Source: an uncultured Opitutaceae bacterium (GTDB lineage Bacteria > Verrucomicrobiota > Verrucomicrobiia > Opitutales > Opitutaceae). Taken from it: a stretch of 6,310 nucleotides of DNA. Below are positions 1 to 5,342 of this stretch, in pieces; the first letter of the stretch is position 1, and each line of letters starts with the position of its first letter. The stretch lies in assembly GCA_937128785.1 (NCBI GenBank), contig CAKZMS010000755.1:1-6310 (forward strand), in the 5' to 3' direction. The position numbers and the translations under genes were made by a program. A model generated the notes under the pieces. That model ran no database searches. It had not been told where the DNA came from and saw only the letters and a program-made list of their open reading frames with translations.

Positions 1-255
1 GTGGCCAAAGAAACCGGCCAGCAGAAAGAACAGCTCCAGGCGGAAGGCGTGACTGATGGTGGCGAAGGCCGCGACGGCCATGCTGGTCGAAACATCCTGC
101 ACCGGCCAGCCGATGAATACGGGCATGTAGGAGAGGCCGGCGTGAAACACCACCCCCAGCACCAGGGCGAATGCCCGAGTGGCATCGAGATAGTCGAGCC
201 GCGCTGAACTCTGGTTGGTTGGTGAGCTCGTGGTGGAGGGGGTGGGGGTGGTCAT
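1..255 (-). CDS. Acyltransferase family 3 membrane protein (OpgC/MdoC-like), N-terminal fragment
   Basis: The first 85 codons of a minus-strand gene are present; the rest lies beyond the left edge. After a Ser/Thr/Pro-rich tail of about 18 residues comes RLDYLDATRAFAL, then a first membrane helix ending in VVFHAG. Near the edge is a second hydrophobic helix with HAFRLELFFLLAGFFGH. This order (R-x-x-x-L-D-x-x-R-a, a His at the end of helix 1, then F-R-x-x-L-F-F-L-L-A-G) is typical of the acyltransferase-3 family. Known members are inner-membrane enzymes that O-acylate periplasmic glucans, lipopolysaccharide or other envelope sugars; the substrate here is unknown. The ATG at 255 lies 22 nt after the stop of the CIA30-type gene, which suggests co-transcription. 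No Shine-Dalgarno is visible upstream. The family is fairly sure; the OpgC-like subtype is inference. Confidence 0.8.
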   Translation of the reverse strand, partial: MTTPTPSTTSSPTNQSSARLDYLDATRAFALVLGVVFHAGLSYMPVFIGWPVQDVSTSMAVAAFATISHAFRLELFFLLAGFFGH

Positions 256-277
256 GTTGTGGTCGAGGAGTCGTGGA

Positions 278-886
278 TTAATAGAATCCGATTTCATCTA
301 CGACGTAGGAGAACTCAGCGGGTGCTCCCCCGGCGGCAACAAGATTGATGCTCGTGACGCTGGCGAGGTTCAGCTTGGTCGGCGCTGACCACATTTGTTT
401 CAGCGATGAAAACGGAATCTTCACTTCTTTGATACCTTCCGAGTGTCGGCCGATGGGCGCACTGGTGTGGTAGTCGAAGTTGGTGATTTCCGTGCTGCTG
501 ACCTGGACGGACAGATTGCCGGAGTGGACTTTCACCAGCAGGCGAACGCCTTTGTATTGGCTGAGATCGCGCGGGCTGCCGTCTGCGGTGAGAATGAGCG
601 GCAGACTGACAAAGCCGGGCATACCGCGGCCGGGTTTGAGAAATCCCTTCACGGTGAGGATGCCATCGGCGATGGACTGCTCGGCTTGCGAACCGCCGCC
701 GGCCTCTTGGTCGGTGATGATCATGCGCGGTAGACCGGAGGGTTGAACCTCGGCCACCGAGAAGTCGTCGACGGAAGCGTCAGCGGAGGTGGCTCCGGCC
801 GACAACGGGTTGAGGAGAAGTCCGCCGACCAGCAAAGGCTGGATGAACAGGGACACGGAGGAGAGGAGGGATATGATGGATTTCAT
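278..886 (-). CDS. Exported CIA30-domain protein
   Basis: This 202-aa protein begins MKSIISLLSSVSLFIQPLL, a clear Sec-type signal peptide with a likely cleavage site near residues 32-35 (AGA or TSA). The mature part runs from DDFSVAE to the C-terminus. It matches the beta-sandwich CIA30 pattern (NADH:ubiquinone oxidoreductase intermediate-associated protein 30): a GGxS segment (63-66), an ILTVKGFL strand (76-83), DLSQYKGVRLLVKV (107-120), VKIPFSSL (155-162) and a terminal FSYVVDEIGFY. In bacteria such domains are often exported and thought to bind carbohydrate or act as folding or assembly factors; no catalytic residues are evident. It probably works in the periplasm or envelope with the downstream acyltransferase, 22 nt away. 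The ATG at 886 is chosen because it begins the signal peptide. The leader before it is pyrimidine-rich (TCCTCCTCCC) rather than Shine-Dalgarno-like. Confidence 0.75.
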   Translation of the reverse strand: MKSIISLLSSVSLFIQPLLVGGLLLNPLSAGATSADASVDDFSVAEVQPSGLPRMIITDQEAGGGSQAEQSIADGILTVKGFLKPGRGMPGFVSLPLILTADGSPRDLSQYKGVRLLVKVHSGNLSVQVSSTEITNFDYHTSAPIGRHSEGIKEVKIPFSSLKQMWSAPTKLNLASVTSINLVAAGGAPAEFSYVVDEIGFY

Positions 887-937
887 AATAGGGAGGAGGA
901 TGAGGGTTGAGTTTGGATAAGGTGAGATGGGCGCCGC

Positions 938-1141
938 TCAGGCGGCGAAGGGGAGATCGTGGGAGTGGAGAGACCGGGCCAACTCGTGGTGGTAAGTCAG
1001 TTCGCGATCGTAGTCGTGGGTGACCATCGAGAGCGTGCCTAGGATGGTGATGAGCCCGAGGGCGGGGATGGCGCCGAGTCCGGCCAGCACGAATGCGGGG
1101 ATCGAGGCGATCGCGGAGAAGAAGAGAAGGGAGAGGTTCAT
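938..1141 (-). CDS. Small hydrophobic membrane protein (unknown function)
   Basis: A 67-aa protein I do not recognise. Residues 2-40 are almost entirely hydrophobic and fit either one long or two short membrane helices, with a GLGAIP turn around 21-26. The last 27 residues are hydrophilic and rich in histidine and acidic residues (H42, D43, H51, H52, H59, H61). The hydrophobic N-terminus followed by a charged tail looks like a real protein, unlike the Arg/His/Pro-rich alternative frame (780-1208) that overlaps it. It would be the first gene of the leftward operon, 51 nt before the CIA30-type gene. The leader before the ATG (ATCCCCCCTTCATACTATC) has no Shine-Dalgarno. Function unknown; that the gene is real is likely but not certain. 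Confidence 0.55.
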   Translation of the reverse strand: MNLSLLFFSAIASIPAFVLAGLGAIPALGLITILGTLSMVTHDYDRELTYHHELARSLHSHDLPFAA

Positions 1142-1362
1142 GATAGTATGAAGGGGGGATGAGTTGTGATCGGTGGGTTGGATGCGTTGATCGGGATGAG
1201 CCCGACATGGCTTTGATTTGCAGAGGAGTGCCGCCGGGACGCAGGGAGGTGACAGGATTTCTGGAAAAAAACGCGTTTTTCTAAAAAAACGCCGGAAGGT
1301 GAAAAAAGTGCGTTTTCTTTGTCACCAATCGGGGCTTTCCGGGCACCTACGTATGAATCACT
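1142..1362 (+). promoter_or_regulatory. Divergent intergenic region with A-tract/CGC repeats
   Basis: This 221-bp gap separates the leftward envelope genes from the rightward sigma-factor gene and must hold promoters for both. The core at 1265-1326 contains a perfect 14-bp palindrome, AAAAACGCGTTTTT (1267-1280), a second AAAACGC at 1286-1292 and its reverse complement GCGTTTT at 1310-1316. An outer pair GGTGA (1298-1302)/TCACC (1322-1326) could form an imperfect hairpin with the run of A and T between them. A small inverted repeat TCGGG/CCCGA lies at 1191-1205. No convincing -10/-35 pair could be assigned, and no match to a typical ECF promoter spacing was found. A shared operator is inference. 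Confidence 0.4.
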
Positions 1363-3012
1363 ATGAAATTCGACGACGTGCTGACTGAATTAGAGACCAC
1401 CCCGGACGAGGATCTCGTGCTAGCCTCCCTTGGAGGCGATCGGGAAGCCTTTGGCCAAATCGTGGAGCGCTACCAACGCCTGCTCTGCTCGCTGGCTTAC
1501 TCGGCGGTAGGAAACCTCAGCGAGAGCGAAGACATCGCCCAGGAGGCGTTTCTCACCGCGTGGCAGAAGATGAGCGATCTGAAGGATCCCACCAAACTGC
1601 GGCCTTGGCTCTGTGGCATCGTGCGCTTCAAGGCGAGCCGGTCACGGCGCAAGGATTTGCGCGAACCGGTCAGCGGGGCCGAGGACATGGAAGGACTCAA
1701 CGAAGTCAGTGACGATGAGCCCTCCATTCCGGATTCCACGATTCGTGAGGAGGAGCAGAGCATTCTGTGGCATGCTCTCGAGCAGGTGCCCTCCAAGTAT
1801 CGCGAGCCCCTGGTGCTCTATTACCGGGAGCATCAATCCATCGAACACGTTGCGGTGGAGCTCGATCTCAAGGAAGACGCCGTGAAACAACGTCTTTCCC
1901 GCGGGCGCAAGATGCTGAAGGAACAAGCCATGGCTTTCGTAGAGGGTGCACTGACCCGATCGACTCCTGGCAAGATGTTCACCCTGGCTGTGCTCGCTTC
2001 GTTGCCGGCGCTATCACCGCCGGTGAAGGCAGCTGGAATCGGCGCCGCGGCCGCCGCAGTCGGCAAGAGCGCTGGTGGCATGGCGAAGACCACCATGTTG
2101 GCGACTGTCCTGGCCACGTTCTCCGGACTCATCAGCTCAATCATGGCGCTGCGCATGAACCTCGATCAATCGCGCACCAAACGAGAGCGTCGCCGCGTTG
2201 TCATGGTAACCGTGACTTTAGTGGGAAGTTTTTGGGCCTTCATTGGTCTCTTGTTTGGCATGGTCGGATTGGCTTCGGCGCGACCGGATTCGCTGGGATC
2301 CATCATGGTGGGCAATCAGCTGTTGATCGCGGCATTCACCGTCTCCTGGTGCTGGCTCTTCTTTTATCACATCCGCAAACAAGCGGAACTGCGGGCCGAA
2401 GAACGGGAACGCCATCCGGAGCTTTTTGCTGATCCGCGGTTTCGCAAAGGCTCCAAAGTGGCCGAATACAAAAGCCGGGCTTCGTTCCTCGGTGTGCCGC
2501 TGGTGCACGTGCGTTTCGGCATGCAGGAGGTCGGACAAAAACCGGTCTTTGGTTGGATTGCCATGGGCGATCGGGCAGTGGGTCTGTTGTTTGCCTGGGG
2601 CGGGCTCGCTGTAGGCTTCTGCGCGGTCGGCGCGGTTTCATTTGGGGTGTTCTCGTTTGGCGGCATCGCCTTCGGCCTCCTCGCGGCGGGCGCCATTGGC
2701 TACGGTTGGTGGGCCATGGGAGCGATTTCGGTGGGCGTCCATGCGATTGGTTCGCTTTCGGCTACAGCCTGGGAAACGGCCCAGGGCGGATTCTTTGTTC
2801 TCTCCAGCTACGTTGCCGCCGGAAAGCACGCGGTCGCCCCGCATGCCAATGACGCCATCGCCTGGCTCACCCTCTACAATCCCGACATGGGCCGGAACTG
2901 GCTCATCTACTGCATCGCCGTCGTCATTCTGACGCTCCTGCCCATCTCTCTCTACGCCAAAGCAGTCCGCCAGCGCTTTCGCGATGCCCCTCAACCCTCC
3001 CAAAAATCATGA
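1363..3012 (+). CDS. ECF sigma factor fused to a multi-pass membrane domain
   Basis: This 549-aa protein starts as a normal extracytoplasmic-function sigma factor. Region 2 covers about residues 16-95 (AFGQIVERYQRLL, then SEDIAQEAFLTAWQKM and RPWLCGIVRFKASRSRR). Region 4 covers about 131-185 (LEQVPSKYREPLVLYY, then an HTH ending VKQRLSRGRKMLKE). ECF sigmas are usually near 200 aa. Here the chain continues through predicted membrane helices at about 243-263, 279-303, 316-336 and 513-533, with a basic loop between the first two and a charged loop at 337-372. A glycine-rich hydrophobic block at 402-466 has Gly every fifth residue. The sigma part would thus be tethered at the membrane; signal sensing or anti-sigma action by the C-terminal half is inference. 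It overlaps the next small gene by ATGA. No Shine-Dalgarno precedes the ATG. Confidence 0.88.
   Translation: MKFDDVLTELETTPDEDLVLASLGGDREAFGQIVERYQRLLCSLAYSAVGNLSESEDIAQEAFLTAWQKMSDLKDPTKLRPWLCGIVRFKASRSRRKDLREPVSGAEDMEGLNEVSDDEPSIPDSTIREEEQSILWHALEQVPSKYREPLVLYYREHQSIEHVAVELDLKEDAVKQRLSRGRKMLKEQAMAFVEGALTRSTPGKMFTLAVLASLPALSPPVKAAGIGAAAAAVGKSAGGMAKTTMLATVLATFSGLISSIMALRMNLDQSRTKRERRRVVMVTVTLVGSFWAFIGLLFGMVGLASARPDSLGSIMVGNQLLIAAFTVSWCWLFFYHIRKQAELRAEERERHPELFADPRFRKGSKVAEYKSRASFLGVPLVHVRFGMQEVGQKPVFGWIAMGDRAVGLLFAWGGLAVGFCAVGAVSFGVFSFGGIAFGLLAAGAIGYGWWAMGAISVGVHAIGSLSATAWETAQGGFFVLSSYVAAGKHAVAPHANDAIAWLTLYNPDMGRNWLIYCIAVVILTLLPISLYAKAVRQRFRDAPQPSQKS
2566..2760 (+). repeat. Glycine pentad repeat inside the sigma-factor membrane domain
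   Basis: Residues 402-466 of the sigma factor form a hydrophobic block. Gly occurs at 413, 418, 423, 428, 433, 438, 443, 448, 453, 458 and 463, which is exactly every five residues, eleven times running. Two earlier Gly (402, 407) are one residue out of register. The underlying unit is ten residues, roughly G-[GA]-[ILV]-x-[VFY]-G-x-x-[AS]-x. This is seen directly. The structure is unknown; a regular coil, beta-helix-like fold or tightly packed helices would be inference. The repeat is at protein level only: the DNA copies are diverged, so it is an old, selected pattern and not a recent expansion. Confidence 0.8.
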
Positions 3013-3194
3013 ATAAACCCGCAAAGAAAGCCGACCCGAGAGCCTTCGTATTCCTCGGCTGCACCATCCTTGGCGTTGGCCTGGGCCTCTGCTTCTTCCC
3101 CGAGCGACTGTTTGTCTTCATCGGCCTCGCGGTCGCCGGTCCCGGAGTGGGCCTATTGCTCGCGGCTTATTTGCCGCCAGACCGCAAGGACTGA
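3009..3194 (+). CDS. Small membrane protein coupled to the sigma factor
   Basis: This 61-aa protein starts with an ATG whose last bases form the sigma-factor stop (ATGA overlap), so its translation is probably coupled to that gene. After a short basic N-terminus (MNKPAKKADPR) come two hydrophobic segments, about residues 12-29 and 33-53, joined by FPERLF, and a short charged end (PPDRKD). A two-helix hairpin with both ends in the cytoplasm fits the positive-inside rule. I do not recognise the family. Its place suggests a partner, stabiliser or antagonist of the membrane half of the sigma factor; that is inference. It has no zinc-finger or other anti-sigma motif. The gene ends 42 nt before the convergent regulator gene. 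Confidence 0.7.
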   Translation: MNKPAKKADPRAFVFLGCTILGVGLGLCFFPERLFVFIGLAVAGPGVGLLLAAYLPPDRKD

Positions 3195-3210
3195 CACGGA
3201 AGCTCACCCA

Positions 3211-3233
3211 GCCGATGGGGGCGTGTCCTCGGC
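3211..3233. terminator. Weak hairpin between convergent genes
   Basis: GCCGA (3211-3215) and TCGGC (3229-3233) can pair, with GG/CC extending the stem past a one-base bulge. It sits in the 42-nt gap between the two convergent genes, where a bidirectional terminator is expected. There is no T-run on either side, so intrinsic termination is doubtful. Confidence 0.2.
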
Positions 3234-3236
3234 AAT

Positions 3237-3623
3237 TCAACTAGCACTCCAGAGGCCCATGCGGTCTTGGAGGTTGGCGGGCTCATCGGCGGGGGCCGGT
3301 TTGGCCGTCGCGGCGGGGGGCTGAGGCTTCTTGCGCCGGGGCACCGAGAGCTTGGGGGGGGTGGGCGCGGCGACGTGAGCCTCGTTGGGGGTGATCGTGA
3401 CCATGACCTCGCAGCCTAATACTTCGGCGTATTTTCGGAGGGTTTTGAGGGTGATTCTTCCGGCTGCCTCCGATCGCTCATAGTCTTGGACGGCGGCAAT
3501 GGTGACCCCGAGCTGCTCCGCAATGTGCCGGCGGGACAGTCCCATCTCCTCCCGGATCTCCCGCAGTCGGCTAGCCGCATTAAGGGATCGGGATTCGCTA
3601 GAAATAATAGTTAAAACCTTCAT
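3237..3623 (-). CDS. XRE-family regulator, mobile-mystery-protein-A-like
   Basis: A 128-aa protein with a helix-turn-helix at about residues 17-73: RLREIREEMGLSRRHIAEQL, then GVTIAAVQDYERSEAAGRIT and LKTLRKYAEVLGCEVMVTI. The E-R-S-E-A-x-G-x-I-T-L-x-T-L-x-K-x-A-E-x-L-G-C pattern is close to 'mobile mystery protein A', an antitoxin-like regulator usually paired with a Fic-domain partner (protein B). No Fic gene is present on either side here, so this copy is solitary or has another role. Residues 85-116 are Pro/Ala/Lys-rich and probably disordered. The ATG at 3623 is the first possible start, because an in-frame TAA lies 10-12 nt upstream; no Shine-Dalgarno is seen. The AT-rich DNA just upstream, with repeated 9-mers, is a plausible autoregulatory site. 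Subfamily assignment is by eye. Confidence 0.75.
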   Translation of the reverse strand: MKVLTIISSESRSLNAASRLREIREEMGLSRRHIAEQLGVTIAAVQDYERSEAAGRITLKTLRKYAEVLGCEVMVTITPNEAHVAAPTPPKLSVPRRKKPQPPAATAKPAPADEPANLQDRMGLWSAS

Positions 3624-3679
3624 GTTTGAGTTTTAGAAAGAAAGTTAAAACAATTACTTTGAGAAATGAAAGTTGAAAC
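3609..3679. promoter_or_regulatory. Triple 9-mer repeat at the XRE gene start (possible operator)
   Basis: AGTTAAAAC occurs at 3609-3617 and 3643-3651, and AGTTGAAAC at 3671-3679. The first copy is inside the first codons of the XRE gene and the others lie upstream of it. The surrounding DNA (3600-3690) is far more AT-rich than the rest of the window. Start-to-start spacing is 34 and 28 bp, close to three helical turns. Autorepression by the adjacent HTH protein is inference. Confidence 0.4.
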
Positions 3680-3938
3680 TATCAATTAGGGCACGGAGCA
3701 CCTTTGACGCAACCGGCTCTTCACGCTCGCCAAGCCGTCAGCCTGAAACCGGACGCCCCGTCCACCTTCGTCGAGGCTTCCGCCGCCGTCGAGACTATGG
3801 CGGACAGGTCGGAGGACAAGCCGGTCCGCCCCTACCATGCCACTCTTGGTTTCCGAATTTCACTACTTGCTTATCGGTGACTGTTTCCGCGGAGAGTTTC
3901 GGTTTCGCGGTCGACCATTCGGTCTCTAGGGTCCCCGG
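3624..3938. other. 315-bp gene-free region
   Basis: This region lies between the leftward XRE gene and the rightward transporter gene. The first 65 bases are AT-rich and contain the regulator repeats. The rest is GC-rich with the CGTCGAG/GGCGGAC element near 3769-3830, then a transporter leader containing TTTCCGCGG (3884-3892) and TTTCGCGG (3903-3910). A plus-strand frame entering from 3673 is open, but it has Arg/Ser-rich shadow-like composition and overlaps the transporter in another frame. I see no convincing gene or RNA here. Confidence 0.6.
3769..3830. repeat. GC-rich inverted/direct repeat element
   Basis: CGTCGAGGCT (3769-3778) is repeated as CGTCGAGACT (3787-3796). Next come GGCGGAC (3799-3805) and its exact reverse complement GTCCGCC (3824-3830), separated by 18 nt. 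The compact mix of a direct and an inverted repeat in a non-coding gap resembles dispersed intergenic (REP/MITE-like) elements. Whether other copies exist cannot be seen from this window. Confidence 0.4.
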
Positions 3939-5342
3939 ATGCCCCCTACCTCCGCTGCCCCAGCGAAGAGCGACCGCCTCTCCTTTAAGGAAAACCTTGG
4001 CTTCGGCCTGGGTGACATGGCGTCGAACTTCTTTTTTCAGACGTTTGGTATCTTCCTGCTCTACTACTACACGGATGTGTTCGGTATCGAACCAGCGGCG
4101 GCCGGCACGATGTTTTTCCTCACCCGGTTGGTCGACGCGTTTACGGATCCCGCCATGGGGGCCATGGCTGACCGAACCAAAACGCGCTGGGGAAAATATC
4201 GGCCCTACCTGCTGTGGATGGCCATTCCCTACGGGATCTGCGGCTACCTAATCTTCGCCAATCCGGATTTGGAGGGGGCGTCCAAACTCGTCTATGCCTA
4301 TGTGACTTACTCGGCGATGATGCTGATCTACACGGCGATCAATGTGCCTTATTGCGCATTGATGGGGGTGCTGAGTCCCTCGTCCAAGGCCCGCACGGTG
4401 GCGTCGTATTTTCGCTTCACCTGTGCCTTTGGCGGCGGGTTCTTAATTTCCCTGTTCGTGCGGCCCTTGGTGGAAGGTCTGGGCGGCGGCGATGAAGTGC
4501 GGGGCTTTCAGTTCACGATGGCTCTCTTCGCCTTGGCTTCAGTGCTGTTGTTTCTGGTTACATTCCTCACGACTAAGGAGCGGGTGCAGCCTCCGGCTGA
4601 ACAAAAGCATAATCTCAAGGAGGAGTTGGGGGAGCTGTTCCGGAACAAACCCTGGGTGATTCTCTTCTACGGTGCGGTCGCTTCGACCACCTTTCTCGTG
4701 CTGCGCGATTCGGTCAGCATTCACTATTTCAAGTATGTGGTGGGAATTAGTGATGAGAAGTATTGGTGGATCTTCGATCAGGCTTCGCTGTTTCTCGGCG
4801 CGGCCAAACTCTCCAACGTCGCCGGGATACTTTGCATCGGCCTGTTTCTGGGGAACTTTGATAAAAAACCCCTCGCGGTGGTGCTATGCCTGATTACCGC
4901 GCTGAGTGTTTTTGCTTTCTATTTCATTCCGGCGGACCAGTTCGGCCTCATGGTGGCGGTGAACACCGTCGGCACCTTCGTGTATGGTCCCACTGCGGCG
5001 ATCATTTGGTCGATGTATGGCGACGTCGCCGCCTACGGTGAATACAAGTTTGGCCGCCGTTCGACCGGGCTTGTTCACTCGGCCCAACTTTTTTCGATGA
5101 AGACGGGCAGCATGATCGCCGGCGTGCTGGGGGGAGGCTTGCTGGCCTATTTTGGATTTATCGCGAACGAAGTGCAGACGGAACGCTCGCTCCTCGGCAT
5201 CACGCTCATGTTCTCGGTGATCCCGGGGATCTTTGCTTTGATCAAGGCGTGGGCGATCTGGGTCTACCCGCTCGATGCGGAGAAGATGATGGAGATCGAG
5301 CAGGGGCTGGCGGAACGGAAAACCAACAGTGTGGTCTCTTGA
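3939..5342 (+). CDS. GPH-family cation:sugar symporter (MFS superfamily)
   Basis: A 467-aa, about 12-helix inner-membrane transporter of the glycoside-pentoside-hexuronide:cation symporter family (MelB, XylP, UidB, YicJ relatives), and full length for the family. Diagnostic motifs are GFGLGDMASN (21-30), YYYTDVFG (42-49) and LVDAFTDPAMGAMADRTKTR (64-83). The last places D66 and D70 like the MelB cation-site Asp55 and Asp59. Others are WGKYRPYLLW (84-93), NVPYCALMGVLSPSSKART (135-153) and GDVAAYGEYKFGRRSTG (361-377), with K388 like MelB Lys377. It should import a sugar or glycoside with Na+ or H+; the substrate cannot be told, and no glycosidase gene is adjacent. The ATG at 3939 has a weak TAGGG 7 nt upstream. 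Its last 459 bases overlap antisense the long vapC frame. Confidence 0.9.
   Translation: MPPTSAAPAKSDRLSFKENLGFGLGDMASNFFFQTFGIFLLYYYTDVFGIEPAAAGTMFFLTRLVDAFTDPAMGAMADRTKTRWGKYRPYLLWMAIPYGICGYLIFANPDLEGASKLVYAYVTYSAMMLIYTAINVPYCALMGVLSPSSKARTVASYFRFTCAFGGGFLISLFVRPLVEGLGGGDEVRGFQFTMALFALASVLLFLVTFLTTKERVQPPAEQKHNLKEELGELFRNKPWVILFYGAVASTTFLVLRDSVSIHYFKYVVGISDEKYWWIFDQASLFLGAAKLSNVAGILCIGLFLGNFDKKPLAVVLCLITALSVFAFYFIPADQFGLMVAVNTVGTFVYGPTAAIIWSMYGDVAAYGEYKFGRRSTGLVHSAQLFSMKTGSMIAGVLGGGLLAYFGFIANEVQTERSLLGITLMFSVIPGIFALIKAWAIWVYPLDAEKMMEIEQGLAERKTNSVVS

Noticed and set aside
1..207. Plus-strand open frame at the left edge
   Set aside because: Antisense to the acyltransferase-3 gene, whose family motifs are clear; the plus-strand product is Gly/His/Glu-rich with no recognisable domain.
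212..252. G-rich plus-strand run (possible G-quadruplex) near the acyltransferase start
   Set aside because: Explained by Pro/Thr codons of the low-complexity N-terminus on the minus strand; only two tracts reach three or more G.
780..1208. 142-aa minus-strand frame overlapping two genes
   Set aside because: Very rich in Arg, His, Pro and Ser, overlaps both the signal-peptide region of the CIA30 gene and the 67-aa gene; typical of a shadow frame.
1265..1326. A-tract cluster as a CRISPR or intrinsic terminator
   Set aside because: Repeats are short, irregular and lack spacers; no preceding plus-strand gene would need a terminator there, so a regulatory role is likelier.
1767..2432. 221-aa plus-strand frame inside the sigma-factor gene
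   Set aside because: Out-of-frame shadow of the sigma factor; Arg/Gly/His-rich with no domain signature.
3673..4251. 192-aa plus-strand frame upstream of and into the symporter gene
   Set aside because: Its second half overlaps the strongly supported symporter in another frame and its first half has low-complexity Arg/Ser/Pro composition.
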